A stretch of 64,000 bases of DNA, from assembly GCA_028279515.1 (NCBI GenBank), contig JANQNQ010000004.1, forward strand, positions 62,001 to 126,000, given 5' to 3'. Position 1 is the first letter of the stretch; the number at the start of each line of letters is the position of its first letter. Under the pieces are notes generated by a model, which saw only the letters and a list, made by a program, of their open reading frames with translations, ran no database searches and was not told where the DNA came from. Source of the stretch: Flavobacteriaceae bacterium (lineage in GTDB: Bacteria; Bacteroidota; Bacteroidia; Flavobacteriales; Flavobacteriaceae). Positions 9,532 through 17,736 of this stretch are shown one piece after another. The translations under genes and the position numbers were made by a program.

Positions 9532-9927
9532 TCAGCATTCGTTATTTCTCGAAAATTGCTCTTTTCTATATTCGACTGGCGTCATGCCCGTTCTATTTTT
9601 AAAAAGCACGCTAAAGGACCCCAAGCTCTTGAATCCAACGGCAAAGCAGGTTTCGGTCACACTCATTCCCTTCTTAAGGCATTCCTTGGATTTCTGAATG
9701 CGTTTGCTTCTCAGGTACTCGTTAGGCGTTTGTCCGTAGTAGCGTTTAAACAGGCGTAGAAGATGATACTTAGAGACCCATCGAATGCGAGACAGTACGT
9801 CCAGGTTTATATCCGAATCATAGTGGTTGTCCATATAATGACGAATACCAATGACGGTATCTATTTGCCATTGGTTCGAATACGTTTCTTTTCGAATTCT
9901 CTCTACTTCTGTTGCGTAATAGTTCAT
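9532..9927 (-). CDS. AraC-type HTH regulator without a sensor domain
   Basis: 131-residue protein consisting almost only of the AraC/XylS double helix-turn-helix: first HTH INLDVLSRIRWVSKYHLLRL at about 40-60, then QTPNEYLRSKRIQKSKECL, second HTH MSVTETCFAVGFKSLGSFSV and a closing RTGMTPVEYRK. No N-terminal ligand domain is present, so it may respond through another protein or act constitutively. It lies 15 bp after the EthD-type gene and upstream of the VOC gene on the same strand, implying a small regulated operon. Confidence 0.88.
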   Translation of the reverse strand: MNYYATEVERIRKETYSNQWQIDTVIGIRHYMDNHYDSDINLDVLSRIRWVSKYHLLRLFKRYYGQTPNEYLRSKRIQKSKECLKKGMSVTETCFAVGFKSLGSFSVLFKNRTGMTPVEYRKEQFSRNNEC

Positions 9928-9942
9928 TGTTCAAAAATGTGC

Positions 9943-10344
9943 TTATTCCATCACTTCACTGATCTGGATGACAGGTTGAATGTTTGTATAGTTCGGAATG
10001 TCACCAACGATCTCACCAGCCACGGGACCAAAAGAATTGCTGTATTCAGAAAGTTTGTCAAAGTATAAGTAGCCAATGGCCAAATAGGGGACCGCGTCAT
10101 CGGGTGTTCTACCTCCGATGCCCTTATCGATTTTATATAGCTTTAGTGAGTCGCCCAACAAACGAGCCACCATAGGCATGTGTTTGTTGGAGTAGTAATC
10201 CATATCAAATGTTTTCCCTTCACCGTTCGGGTACATGATGGTCACTTTGACCATTCCCTTCTTATCTTCAGAAGTAGTTGTTGACTGACAACTGGCAAGC
10301 AGTAACACAGCTCCAAATACGCAAAGCATCATTTTAGTTTTCAT
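9943..10344 (-). CDS. EthD-domain lipoprotein
   Basis: 133-residue protein with a lipoprotein signal (LLLASC, Cys19) and an EthD/dabb-like ferredoxin fold: VKVTIMYPNGEGKTFDMDYY followed by SNKHMPMVARLLG, the His-Met pattern typical of EthD proteins. EthD domains are small dimeric alpha/beta barrels linked to degradation of organic compounds. An envelope-anchored copy is slightly unusual, since most are cytosolic. It is the first gene of the trio with the AraC and VOC genes. Confidence 0.75.
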   Translation of the reverse strand: MKTKMMLCVFGAVLLLASCQSTTTSEDKKGMVKVTIMYPNGEGKTFDMDYYSNKHMPMVARLLGDSLKLYKIDKGIGGRTPDDAVPYLAIGYLYFDKLSEYSNSFGPVAGEIVGDIPNYTNIQPVIQISEVME

Positions 10345-10434
10345 GTAGTTGGTTTTTGATGAATTACTAAAGTTACTACTTTCTGGGTTAAGTGCAGAAA
10401 AGCTTTTGGAAGATAGAATATCAGGTATTCCTAT

Positions 10435-10992
10435 TTATTTTCCTAACGGAATCGATACACCTACGGCAGCAGCTCCGGCAAATTGTTCGACGCTTGGATG
10501 AAAGTAATAGGTAAAGGCCAAATCGAAATTGCGTTTGGGGCCAAGTTCTAATCCGACGGAAAAAGGAATATGAAAGAAGAAACCACTATCATCAATATTA
10601 GTATTTGCGATTACCGTCTCAAACGAACCGATAGAGCCACCAATACCCGCTTCGATATACGGAGCCACCCATGGGATAGGGGCGGTGATTCTGGCTTTTC
10701 CACCAATCAAAAAAGCGTTGGCAGTCGATTTGAATGCTGGAGTGTTATCACCGTCATCGTCTTTATCACTCGTGATTATGAAGCCTGCATAGGGCCTTAA
10801 GTCTAGCCAACTGGCCAGTGTCATCACATATTCACCCTGCAGATAAAATCCTTCCCCAAAGACATCAACATTATCATAAGGAACACTCAACCCATAACCA
10901 GCTGAAATATCAATAGACTTTTCTTTGGCGAATTGCGCGTTCATAGTAAACGATACCAAAAGGACAAGTGAGAGAAGAATGTTCTTTTTCAT
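10435..10992 (-). CDS. Small outer-membrane beta-barrel (porin-like) protein
   Basis: 185-residue protein with a clear signal peptide (MKKNILLSLVLLVSFTMNAQ). Alternating hydrophobic strands follow (SIDISAGYGLSVPYD, LDLRPYAGFIIT, VAPYIEAGIGGSIGSFE, FFHIPFSVGLELG, FDLAFTYYFHP) with a terminal strand AAVGVSIPLGK. This fits an eight-stranded OmpA/OprF-like barrel without a periplasmic domain. Its specific role is unknown. It is separate from the neighbouring trio, with 90 bp before the EthD gene. Confidence 0.75.
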   Translation of the reverse strand: MKKNILLSLVLLVSFTMNAQFAKEKSIDISAGYGLSVPYDNVDVFGEGFYLQGEYVMTLASWLDLRPYAGFIITSDKDDDGDNTPAFKSTANAFLIGGKARITAPIPWVAPYIEAGIGGSIGSFETVIANTNIDDSGFFFHIPFSVGLELGPKRNFDLAFTYYFHPSVEQFAGAAAVGVSIPLGK

Positions 10993-11157
10993 AGGCGTAT
11001 TGTATAATCTCTAAGATAAAAACTTCTTGAAATTCCACATAAAAATTGATGGGTTATTTAAAGTTTGGAGGTAGCGACCTTAGATTTGTTTGGGTGGAAT
11101 GTTTGGATAAATTTCGATGTTATTGTTATTGGGTGTAGTTCGGCGCGATTTATCTAG

Positions 11158-11177
11158 CACCAGCTTAAATGCTGGTG
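11158..11177. repeat. 7-bp stem palindrome
   Basis: Perfect inverted repeat CACCAGC-TTAAAT-GCTGGTG in the 222-bp gap between the symporter stop and the barrel gene. No T tract follows on either strand, so it is more REP-like than a terminator. The rest of this gap shows nothing recognisable. Confidence 0.45.
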
Positions 11178-11214
11178 ATAAAGGGGCAAGTTTAAGGGGT
11201 TATGCTTTGCGGGA

Positions 11215-12606
11215 TTAAGATATTGTTTTTTTTTGAATGTATAAAATGACATAATTGATTATGATTGTAATCGCAAAACCAATTATGGCATCGCTTATTA
11301 GGTTGTGATATCCCATTAAGCGCCATGCTATAGATGTAGAAAATCCAGATAGTACACCTACTGATAATGAAATGTTATTATTTGGGATTTTACTTACTAC
11401 AATGAAAACGCAAGCGCCGACTGTTGATGCCAATATCGTAGCTGCAAATAAACTTACTTGAAAAACAGATGAAGTAAGTAAAGTTGAAAGTAAAAGAGCA
11501 ACTATTGCAATTATCACTAATGTGATTCTAAAACTCCGTAAATTATTTTTTTTCCATTGTTGTCCAAGGAATTCAGTGCTAATAATAGTACTAGAGGCTA
11601 ATAAAAGGGAATCCAGACTTGAAATGATCGCAGAGAACATTCCGGCTAGGACAAATCCAATCATTGTTGGATGATAATACTCCGTCGCCAATATTGGTAG
11701 AGCCTTTTCCCCATCTTGTAGGTCAGGAATTAATACTCTAACAATCATTCCGATAAAGCACATTCCTATCCAAGTATAATGAAGTATTCCAATATAAACC
11801 CATTTTGACTGCTTTAGACTTTGAGAATCTTTTCCTGCCATTATCCTTGACGTCACTTGAGGTTGACTCATACTAAAACCAAAACCTGCAAATGCAAACC
11901 CGAGCATAAACAGAATAAGAGTAATGGTATTATAAGAATCAAATATACTTACAAGCGAAAGGTCAATTTGAGATAGTTTTTGGTACAGGAAGAGAAATCC
12001 ACCAACTTTAATTAACCCCCAAATAACAACATAAGTTGTCAACAATACCATCATGACACCTTGGAACAAATCAGTCCAAATAGAAGACTTGAACCCACCC
12101 CAAGTTATGTAAGAAACCACAATCAAAAAGCTTATAATCATAGCAATTTTTGTATCTACTTCAAAAAATGAACTTAAAGTTTTTCCTGCAGCATCATATT
12201 GAGCGGAGGCATAAACCGTTAACATGGTAACGGTTATTATGCCCAGTAGCAAAACTAGAAATTTGTTATTCTTTGAACTGACTAATGCGCCTAGGGTTAG
12301 TGCTTCTTTATCTTTTCCCATCTTGTTTATTCTGTTCGCGAAAAAGTACCAGAAAACCAAGTCTCCAATGAACCATGCTAATGGATAGAGCAATGATTTT
12401 AAACCCAAAGAATAGCCCATCCCAACGGCTCCTATAACGACAAAACCACTATTAGCGGTTGCACTAGCACTAATACCCAATGCCCATTTTCCCAAATTTC
12501 TGTGGCTAATAAAAAATGATTCAGCACTATTATCAATATACCTTGTCGACAGAACACCAATTGCGATAGATATCAAAATAAAAACAATGAAAGACAAGAG
12601 TATCAT
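11215..12606 (-). CDS. Sodium:solute symporter family transporter
   Basis: 463-residue polytopic membrane protein with the pattern of the SSS family: ESFFISHRNLGKWALGISA near the start, then ATANSGFVVIGAVGMGYSLG, WGGFKSSIWTDLFQGVMM around residue 170-185, and GFSMSQPQVTSRIMAGK. About a dozen hydrophobic helices are visible. Family members import proline, betaines, sugars or vitamins with Na+; the substrate is not readable here. The start is 2 bp from the stop of the methyltransferase upstream, so the two are very probably translationally coupled. DNA is clearly more AT-rich than the flanking core genes. Confidence 0.85.
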   Translation of the reverse strand: MILLSFIVFILISIAIGVLSTRYIDNSAESFFISHRNLGKWALGISASATANSGFVVIGAVGMGYSLGLKSLLYPLAWFIGDLVFWYFFANRINKMGKDKEALTLGALVSSKNNKFLVLLLGIITVTMLTVYASAQYDAAGKTLSSFFEVDTKIAMIISFLIVVSYITWGGFKSSIWTDLFQGVMMVLLTTYVVIWGLIKVGGFLFLYQKLSQIDLSLVSIFDSYNTITLILFMLGFAFAGFGFSMSQPQVTSRIMAGKDSQSLKQSKWVYIGILHYTWIGMCFIGMIVRVLIPDLQDGEKALPILATEYYHPTMIGFVLAGMFSAIISSLDSLLLASSTIISTEFLGQQWKKNNLRSFRITLVIIAIVALLLSTLLTSSVFQVSLFAATILASTVGACVFIVVSKIPNNNISLSVGVLSGFSTSIAWRLMGYHNLISDAIIGFAITIIINYVILYIQKKTIS

Positions 12607-12608
12607 AA

Positions 12609-13673
12609 CTAATTACCTGTGAATTCAAAAATGAAATGTTTATAAAAGATATTTTCACCGGACACCGCAACCTCTTTCAATTTATATCCGAAAGAACTAA
12701 CAAATTTGGTAAAATCAGCTTCATTGTACCTGCTAGTTGTCGCTAAGTCTATTTCTTTATTTTTATATTTAATAATTATGTTTTCGGTATTGTTAATTTG
12801 ACTATACTTCTGTTCTTGTGACTTTATAATATCTATATCAGATAACTTAATTTTATCGTCAATTTCATCAGAAATCATTTTTAATGGAATCATCGCTAGT
12901 TTTTTTAGCATTTCATTATCGTAGGACTCTTTTTGAGAGTTAGTGGATAGCTCTTTTTCATCTGGATTATATAATTCCACACCAACAACGAACAAATCAC
13001 CTTTTAAAATTATGTTGCCGAGTGACTTCATAAACTGCCTTTCATCAATGTTGCAGAAGGTACAACCCAGAGAAAAGAAAACAACATTACCTTTTTGTTG
13101 TCTTACTAAGTCTTTTGACAAACCTAATTTCATAAAATCTGTTCTAACGGCATAAAAGTTTATTCTTTCACGATTACGTTTTAGAAATGGTTTTAGTTGC
13201 GAAATAGTTATTTCTAGCATAGGAATACTTGTGTCAATCAATACATATTGAACATCTTTGGCATTAGATGCTTCTTTAATAAAACTTTTAATTATTAAAT
13301 TATCTTTCTCTCCTGCACCTACTCCTAAATCGACAATACAGTTGATCTTACCACTGTTAACATAGTCTTTCCAAGTATCTGATTTAAGAGTTCTTCTTAG
13401 AGCACTTAAGCAATCGTTATAGATATTATACTCATCACTATCAATTAGGCGTTTCCAATTTTTAACAGAAATAGGATCTAAATAAAGAAACTTTTGGTCA
13501 ATATTTTTTTCAGCTTTTACGGAAGTTTCAATTTCTTTGATGAAATCTGAATGTTGAAAAGACATATCAAGAATTATGGTATCAAGGTATTTGTCTCTAT
13601 TAAATGCAATTTCATTTTCTTTTGGTTTTCGTTTGTACAAATCATCAAGTTGTGTTTTATCTGATTTACTCAT
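12609..13673 (-). CDS. EgtD-like SAM-dependent methyltransferase (Methyltransf_33 type)
   Basis: 354-residue predicted methyltransferase. The SAM site is recognisable as IVDLGVGAGEKDNLIIKSF, comparable to the ELGSGSSEKT region of histidine N-methyltransferase EgtD, followed by YVLIDTSIPMLEIT, FFSLGCTFCNIDERQF and a late TTSRYNEADFTKFVSSFGYKL, all in the EgtD order. True EgtD makes hercynine for ergothioneine. No EgtB, EgtC or other ergothioneine gene is nearby, so the substrate may differ. It is coupled to the sodium:solute symporter and preceded 12 bp upstream by a small membrane protein; the three probably form one operon. Confidence 0.65.
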   Translation of the reverse strand: MSKSDKTQLDDLYKRKPKENEIAFNRDKYLDTIILDMSFQHSDFIKEIETSVKAEKNIDQKFLYLDPISVKNWKRLIDSDEYNIYNDCLSALRRTLKSDTWKDYVNSGKINCIVDLGVGAGEKDNLIIKSFIKEASNAKDVQYVLIDTSIPMLEITISQLKPFLKRNRERINFYAVRTDFMKLGLSKDLVRQQKGNVVFFSLGCTFCNIDERQFMKSLGNIILKGDLFVVGVELYNPDEKELSTNSQKESYDNEMLKKLAMIPLKMISDEIDDKIKLSDIDIIKSQEQKYSQINNTENIIIKYKNKEIDLATTSRYNEADFTKFVSSFGYKLKEVAVSGENIFYKHFIFEFTGN

Positions 13674-13685
13674 AATACTTACAGT

Positions 13686-14075
13686 TTATGCAATAAGCTT
13701 CTGCTTATAAATTCTTATTTCCGAATGGAATGAACTAATTAATTCAGAATAATTTTGATTATTTTGAATATTTGTTATCAGATGAATCCCTAGATTGTTT
13801 AATTCTTTTGGTAACCAACCACAATATATTGTAAACTCGTCTATTTCAGGTTCACTTAATTCGTGTCCCTTTCTAATTTTGATAATGGCTAATTCAATTT
13901 TTTCTAAAGCATTGAAAAGCTTAGGAAGTGACAGTTCTTTTTTCTTTAATTTTTTTGAATTCCAACTAGCAAACCAAGTAGTGATAATTGCGATAATTGC
14001 TCCAACGACTGCAGCTATAATTACTGCATAGGGTTGAGTTAATTTGAATGCCTCATTTGTTAATTCAGTTTCCAT
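13686..14075 (-). CDS. Small single-pass membrane protein of unknown function
   Basis: 129 residues with one strong transmembrane helix near the N-terminus (AVIIAAVVGAIIAIITTWFA, about residues 17-36), then a basic stretch (SWNSKKLKKKE) and a helical cytoplasmic part. No family is recognised. It lies 12 bp upstream of the EgtD-like gene and is likely the first gene of that three-gene AT-rich operon. Confidence 0.6.
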   Translation of the reverse strand: METELTNEAFKLTQPYAVIIAAVVGAIIAIITTWFASWNSKKLKKKELSLPKLFNALEKIELAIIKIRKGHELSEPEIDEFTIYCGWLPKELNNLGIHLITNIQNNQNYSELISSFHSEIRIYKQKLIA

Positions 14076-14761
14076 TTCTTTTCAATTTAAATTAGTCACA
14101 ACCGTATAAACACAAAGCATATCTCGGCAAAAAATATTATCATATTATCGTGTGCCATATATATTGATTTTAAAGAACAAATTTCATTGCAGACTTAGAG
14201 CAACTCAATAATGGATGAACTCTGTCGTCATCAACATATGCACAGAATATGGACTTAATTGGTTGTATGCGGTTTATTTTTCGGTTAAATATCATCTATT
14301 TACGAGGTGCGATAATATTTTAAACAAGTGTTAAGCCTATATTCCAGTGACCAATCAATTAAAGTATTAATTCTTTTTCCTTATTCAATGTAACTAATAG
14401 ATTTCCAGCCAAAGACAAAGCCCAACAGCTGGCGAAGGGGGAGACTTTAAAAATACCTAACCCCCAAATAATATCATTGTGGATTTCCCTCGTAAATAGT
14501 AAGTAAGTACCGTAAATTCTATGAATACAAATTTTTCTACTAAACGATTAAACGAATCAACAAATCACCTCACTAAAAACCCGTACAACTACGCATTTCT
14601 AAATCGTGATTTCCTTCTATTTTAGAAGAATAAAAAATTACGGGTTTACAGCAGTAAGAAGAAGGTGTTGACACCACAAAATCGCTATGATTTTTCCTAT
14701 TTTCTACACCGCAAAACTTTGCACAGTAAGCCCTTGAAAACGAACCCTTAAACAAATTACG
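14076..14761. other. 686-bp intergenic region between divergent operons
   Basis: This gap separates the minus-strand methyltransferase operon from the plus-strand signalling operon and must hold both promoters. The one clear element is a 54-bp sequence at 14448-14501 that recurs near 22.6 kb. I see no RNA gene and no convincing short reading frame. Confidence 0.5.
14448..14501 (+). promoter_or_regulatory. Operator-like 54-bp repeat, copy 1
   Basis: Starts TAAAAATACC, carries a C-run, then GATTTCCCTCGTAAATAGTA. It aligns without gaps over 54 bp to 22593-22646, with 42 identities. The shared core can be read as a 6-7-6 dyad TTACGA-N7-TCGTAA: this copy keeps the right half exactly and copy 2 keeps the left half exactly. 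It lies 260 bp before the signalling operon that encodes a LuxR-type regulator. Confidence 0.6.
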
Positions 14762-15406
14762 ATGAGCAACAAACCCACAAGTACCCCAACAGACAAAACA
14801 CATTACATCATTCCGGCACCTCCAAAAATGGGCTATCCAACAGGCATCCTCAATTGGGGCACAATACGAACCAATGCAGGAGCATTGAAATCTCTGCTGA
14901 ATAATTCAAGCTTCGGATTCGAGATCGACAAACAAAACGCCACCGACACCCAATTACTGGTATTTCCGGCCGTAGAGAACAAAAAGCTATGTTTTTACTA
15001 TATAGGCTTCAATGCCAACACCGGGCAATACGGATCTACCTTTGTTCCTGCGGCGCTACAAAGTGATATTGATCCAGAAGGCACTATTATTTCTTCAAAA
15101 GTGGCCCGTGAACGTATGGAAGATTGGAGCAATCCTGCCATCCGTGACCAGTGGATTACCAATAACATCAACGCTGGTACCATCTTTAACTATTTTGTGA
15201 TCAATGTTTCAGATCTAGAGCCCAGTACAACACATATATGTTTCTTAGGACTAAGAGAAAACAAAACTTTGGCCGATATCATCATCGCCAATATCTCAGG
15301 CAGTTTGACCAAAAGCATACAGTATGACGATATGGTACACTCGGTGCCACCATTTTCGCCCAATATTGGGGCATCAGCCAATCCGATCGAAGAAACGTCA
15401 AAATAA
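14762..15406 (+). CDS. Unknown soluble protein heading a signalling operon
   Basis: 214-residue protein with no signal peptide or membrane helix and a Pro/Thr-rich opening (PTSTPTDKTHYIIPAPPKMG). The body is mixed alpha/beta (KKLCFYYIGFNANTGQYGS, THICFLGLRENKTLADIIIA). I recognise no family. It lies 9 bp before a seven-helix membrane protein that in turn overlaps a histidine kinase, so it probably belongs to the same signalling process, as a cytosolic effector or ligand-handling protein. This is inferred from position only. Confidence 0.7.
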   Translation: MSNKPTSTPTDKTHYIIPAPPKMGYPTGILNWGTIRTNAGALKSLLNNSSFGFEIDKQNATDTQLLVFPAVENKKLCFYYIGFNANTGQYGSTFVPAALQSDIDPEGTIISSKVARERMEDWSNPAIRDQWITNNINAGTIFNYFVINVSDLEPSTTHICFLGLRENKTLADIIIANISGSLTKSIQYDDMVHSVPPFSPNIGASANPIEETSK

Positions 15407-15415
15407 GGAAACGAC

Positions 15416-16078
15416 GTGAATACATATCTCAAGTTCTTAACCTACGCATCCCCGGCGGTTCTTGTGTTGGGAGTGATTGCAGGCATCTATTATTTTAAGT
15501 ATTTAGGACCTGTCTCGCGGCGTATCCTTTTTTATCTGATCGTCAGCCTTTGCTTCGATGTACTATCGCGCATAATTGGTAGCCTTAACGGAAACAATTT
15601 ACTGCTATGGCCACTCTTGGGACTGACCGAGTTGCTTATTTTTGGCAACTTCTATCGGCACTTGATCAAGAAAAAATGGTGGGTGTGGAGTCTCACAACT
15701 GCTGGCGTTGTGTATATCATCGCCGAGTTGATCTATATCGATGCCAACAATGTATCGGCCTTTCAGACCTATGCCAAAGTCGTGGCCTCCTTTTTGATCG
15801 TGCTCATGACCTGCATCCTTTTTATGGAAAGGATAAAAGGCGATGAAAAAATTGCACGATCTCGCATGTATTTGCATTTCGCGATACTGGCCTATTTTTC
15901 GCTTAACATCATCTTGTTGCTCCCCATTAACTTTTTGATCAATGAATCACCCGAGGTCATCGTGTACATCTGGTTTGTGTATTTGATGTCCACCGTATTG
16001 TTTTACCTGTACCTAACCTATTTCATATGGAAGAATGGCAAAAGCCGGAAACGATCGCACTATGGATTGCTATCATAA
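15416..16078 (+). CDS. Seven-helix membrane protein upstream of a histidine kinase
   Basis: 220-residue integral membrane protein with about seven hydrophobic helices. It starts with GTG at 15416, supported by AAGGAA six bases upstream. No cytoplasmic signalling domain is attached. The next gene, a HisKA_3 histidine kinase with only one transmembrane helix, begins inside this gene (52-bp overlap), which suggests coupled synthesis and a split sensor in which this protein supplies the membrane sensing part. That role is inferred. Confidence 0.75.
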   Translation: MNTYLKFLTYASPAVLVLGVIAGIYYFKYLGPVSRRILFYLIVSLCFDVLSRIIGSLNGNNLLLWPLLGLTELLIFGNFYRHLIKKKWWVWSLTTAGVVYIIAELIYIDANNVSAFQTYAKVVASFLIVLMTCILFMERIKGDEKIARSRMYLHFAILAYFSLNIILLLPINFLINESPEVIVYIWFVYLMSTVLFYLYLTYFIWKNGKSRKRSHYGLLS

Positions 16079-16797
16079 TAGGATTCCTATTGCTACTCCT
16101 GGCCTTTATCATTGTGCTGGTCAGGGCCATGTTCCGAAAGATAATGAAGACGAGAATAGCTGAAGAGCAAGCCAAGTTAGCGCACCAGAAAAGTCTGTTG
16201 ACAACCACGATAGAGACCCAAGAAAAGGAACGAAAACGTATCGCCGCAGACCTTCACGATGCCCTGATCGGAAAGCTCACTGTGATTAAAATGAAGAACG
16301 AAATGGCGCAGCAGGATTCAGAGACCGTTGGCATGTTGGACGAATCGATCACCATTGCGCGGCGCATCTCGCATGATTTGAGTCCGCCGTTGTTGGAGTA
16401 TACCGCGTTACCCGATTTGATCAGTGACGTTGTCGATCCCTGGAAAGAGAAAGTAACCGTCACCGACCAATACGATGTACGTACCGAAGACACACATACC
16501 AACAAGTTTAAGATTCAGCTCACCCGTATCATTCAGGAAGTATTGACCAATATCTCTAAACATGCCGAAGCCACCCACATACATATACATTTTAGAAGTA
16601 CCGATAGGGGCGTATGTGTTTTAATTGTTGATAACGGAAAAGGGTTTAATGCGGAAACCAACCACAAAGGGTTGGGGCTTACCAACATCGAAACCAGAGT
16701 TCAGTATTTAGGCGGAAAATACCGTATGCGCTCAAAGATAAACGAAGGAACCGCCGCACTATTTGTGTTCAAAAAAACTAAAACGGAAACACCATGA
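16027..16797 (+). CDS. Sensor histidine kinase, HisKA_3 (NarX/DegS) type
   Basis: 256-residue kinase: one transmembrane helix at about 10-36, a short coiled coil, then a HisKA_3 dimerisation domain with phospho-acceptor His77 in RIAADLHDALIGK, and a HATPase domain with LTRIIQEVLTNISKHA (N-box) and DNGKGF / HKGLGLTNIETR (G-boxes). It overlaps the preceding membrane protein by 52 bp and overlaps the following LuxR-type regulator by 4 bp (ATGA), so all three are translationally coupled. Confidence 0.9.
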   Translation: MEEWQKPETIALWIAIIIGFLLLLLAFIIVLVRAMFRKIMKTRIAEEQAKLAHQKSLLTTTIETQEKERKRIAADLHDALIGKLTVIKMKNEMAQQDSETVGMLDESITIARRISHDLSPPLLEYTALPDLISDVVDPWKEKVTVTDQYDVRTEDTHTNKFKIQLTRIIQEVLTNISKHAEATHIHIHFRSTDRGVCVLIVDNGKGFNAETNHKGLGLTNIETRVQYLGGKYRMRSKINEGTAALFVFKKTKTETP

Positions 16798-17468
16798 ATA
16801 CCATCACTGTTGCCATTTGCGACGATGACGCACTGATTGTCTCTTTGCTACATGATTATTTACAGAATCAAGACGGAATCGAAGTATGCTATACCGCCAA
16901 TAGCGGAGAGGCCTTGCTCGAAAAACTCACCGAAGCCAACCAATTGCCCGATGTTCTGGTATTAGATTTGAACATGGGCAATATAAATGGGGCAGAGGTC
17001 ACGACTCGATTAAAGACCAACTATCCCCAAGTAAGGACCATCATTATGTCTTCGCATTATAAAAAGTCCTTTTTGGGCTTTATGCTCAAAGCAGGCGTGG
17101 CAGGCTTTATCCCGAAAGGAATATCTCCACAAGAATTGGTTGAGATTATCAAAGAAGTACACGAAAAAGGCTTCTATTTCTTAGACGATCAACTAGACGT
17201 TCTCAGACAACAGGTATCACCCAAGTCACCCAAACCGACCTTGATCGAAAAGGAGCCATTGACGGACAGAGAGATCCAAATCCTAAAGTTGATCTGTTTT
17301 CAAAAGACGGCCAAAGAAATAGGAGAGGAGCTGTTTATCGCTCCGCGAACCGTCGAAGGCCATAAGAACAATCTATTTATCAAGACCGAAGCTAAAAACA
17401 TCGCCGGACTCGTCATCTATGCCATTCAGAACAACTATATCCAACCGGATGAGATTCCGTTAGTTTGA
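16794..17468 (+). CDS. NarL/LuxR-family response regulator
   Basis: 224-residue response regulator. The receiver domain has the acidic pair in AICDDDALIV and phospho-acceptor D58 in VLVLDLNMGN. The C-terminal LuxR HTH reads LTDREIQILKLICFQKTAKE followed by LFIAPRTVEGHKNNLFIKT. It is the cognate partner of the kinase with which it overlaps by 4 bp. A possible binding site is the 54-bp repeat upstream of this operon, but that link is only a guess. Confidence 0.92.
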   Translation: MNTITVAICDDDALIVSLLHDYLQNQDGIEVCYTANSGEALLEKLTEANQLPDVLVLDLNMGNINGAEVTTRLKTNYPQVRTIIMSSHYKKSFLGFMLKAGVAGFIPKGISPQELVEIIKEVHEKGFYFLDDQLDVLRQQVSPKSPKPTLIEKEPLTDREIQILKLICFQKTAKEIGEELFIAPRTVEGHKNNLFIKTEAKNIAGLVIYAIQNNYIQPDEIPLV

Positions 17469-17474
17469 ATGTTG

Positions 17475-17554
17475 GATATGAGATATTAGATGTGAGATGT
17501 GAGATGTGAGATGTGAGAAAAGTACAAAGTATTAAGTACAGAGTACGAAGACAA
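17475..17554. repeat. Heptad tandem repeats (GATGTGA, then AAGTACA-like)
   Basis: Two blocks in tandem. Six 7-bp units run from 17475 (gatatga, gatatta, then gatgtga four times) and a second set runs from 17520 (aagtaca, aagtatt, aagtaca, gagtacg, aagacaa). The phase changes between the blocks, but both keep a 7-bp period. They lie just after the response regulator. Confidence 0.8.
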
Positions 17555-17644
17555 ATTTTGAATTTTCATGTTGCTCTGCGAAGCTGTTACCACCAGCATG
17601 GATACTTCGACAAGCTCTGTACAGGCTGCTAGCTGCAGCGGGGG
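17554..17644 (-). repeat. Dispersed REP-like element, copy A
   Basis: An ~85-bp sequence sharing long blocks with 20449-20525 and 21151-21241: TGTTGCTCT-CGAAG, TTACCA, TACTTCGACA, GTACAGGCTGCTAGC and GCAGCGGGG. The CTTCGACAAGCTC portion is a REP-like motif seen in many bacterial genomes. It lies downstream of the minus-strand hydrolase, in the same relative orientation as the other copies to their genes. Confidence 0.75.
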
Positions 17645-17668
17645 CAGGTTTGTCAAGTAACTTATAAA

Positions 17669-17701
17669 AAAAGCGGTTCGAGTGCAAATCCGACCGCTTT
17701 T
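17669..17701. terminator. Bidirectional intrinsic terminator
   Basis: A 9-bp stem AAAAGCGGT / ACCGCTTTT with a 15-nt loop has A-rich and T-rich flanks on its two sides. It lies between the convergent response regulator (plus) and hydrolase (minus) and could serve both. Confidence 0.7.
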
Positions 17702-17736
17702 ATGTACAAACATTGTTGACAAAAGTACTTTATTGC

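Noticed and set aside
12609-13673. Confident ergothioneine EgtD
   Set aside because: No EgtB/EgtC partner, and the SAM motif region is divergent; kept as EgtD-like only.
17669-17701. Possible tRNA 3' part (GGTTCGAGTGCAAATCC)
   Set aside because: No matching acceptor 5' strand, D arm or anticodon arm precedes it. It forms a terminator hairpin with A and T flanks.
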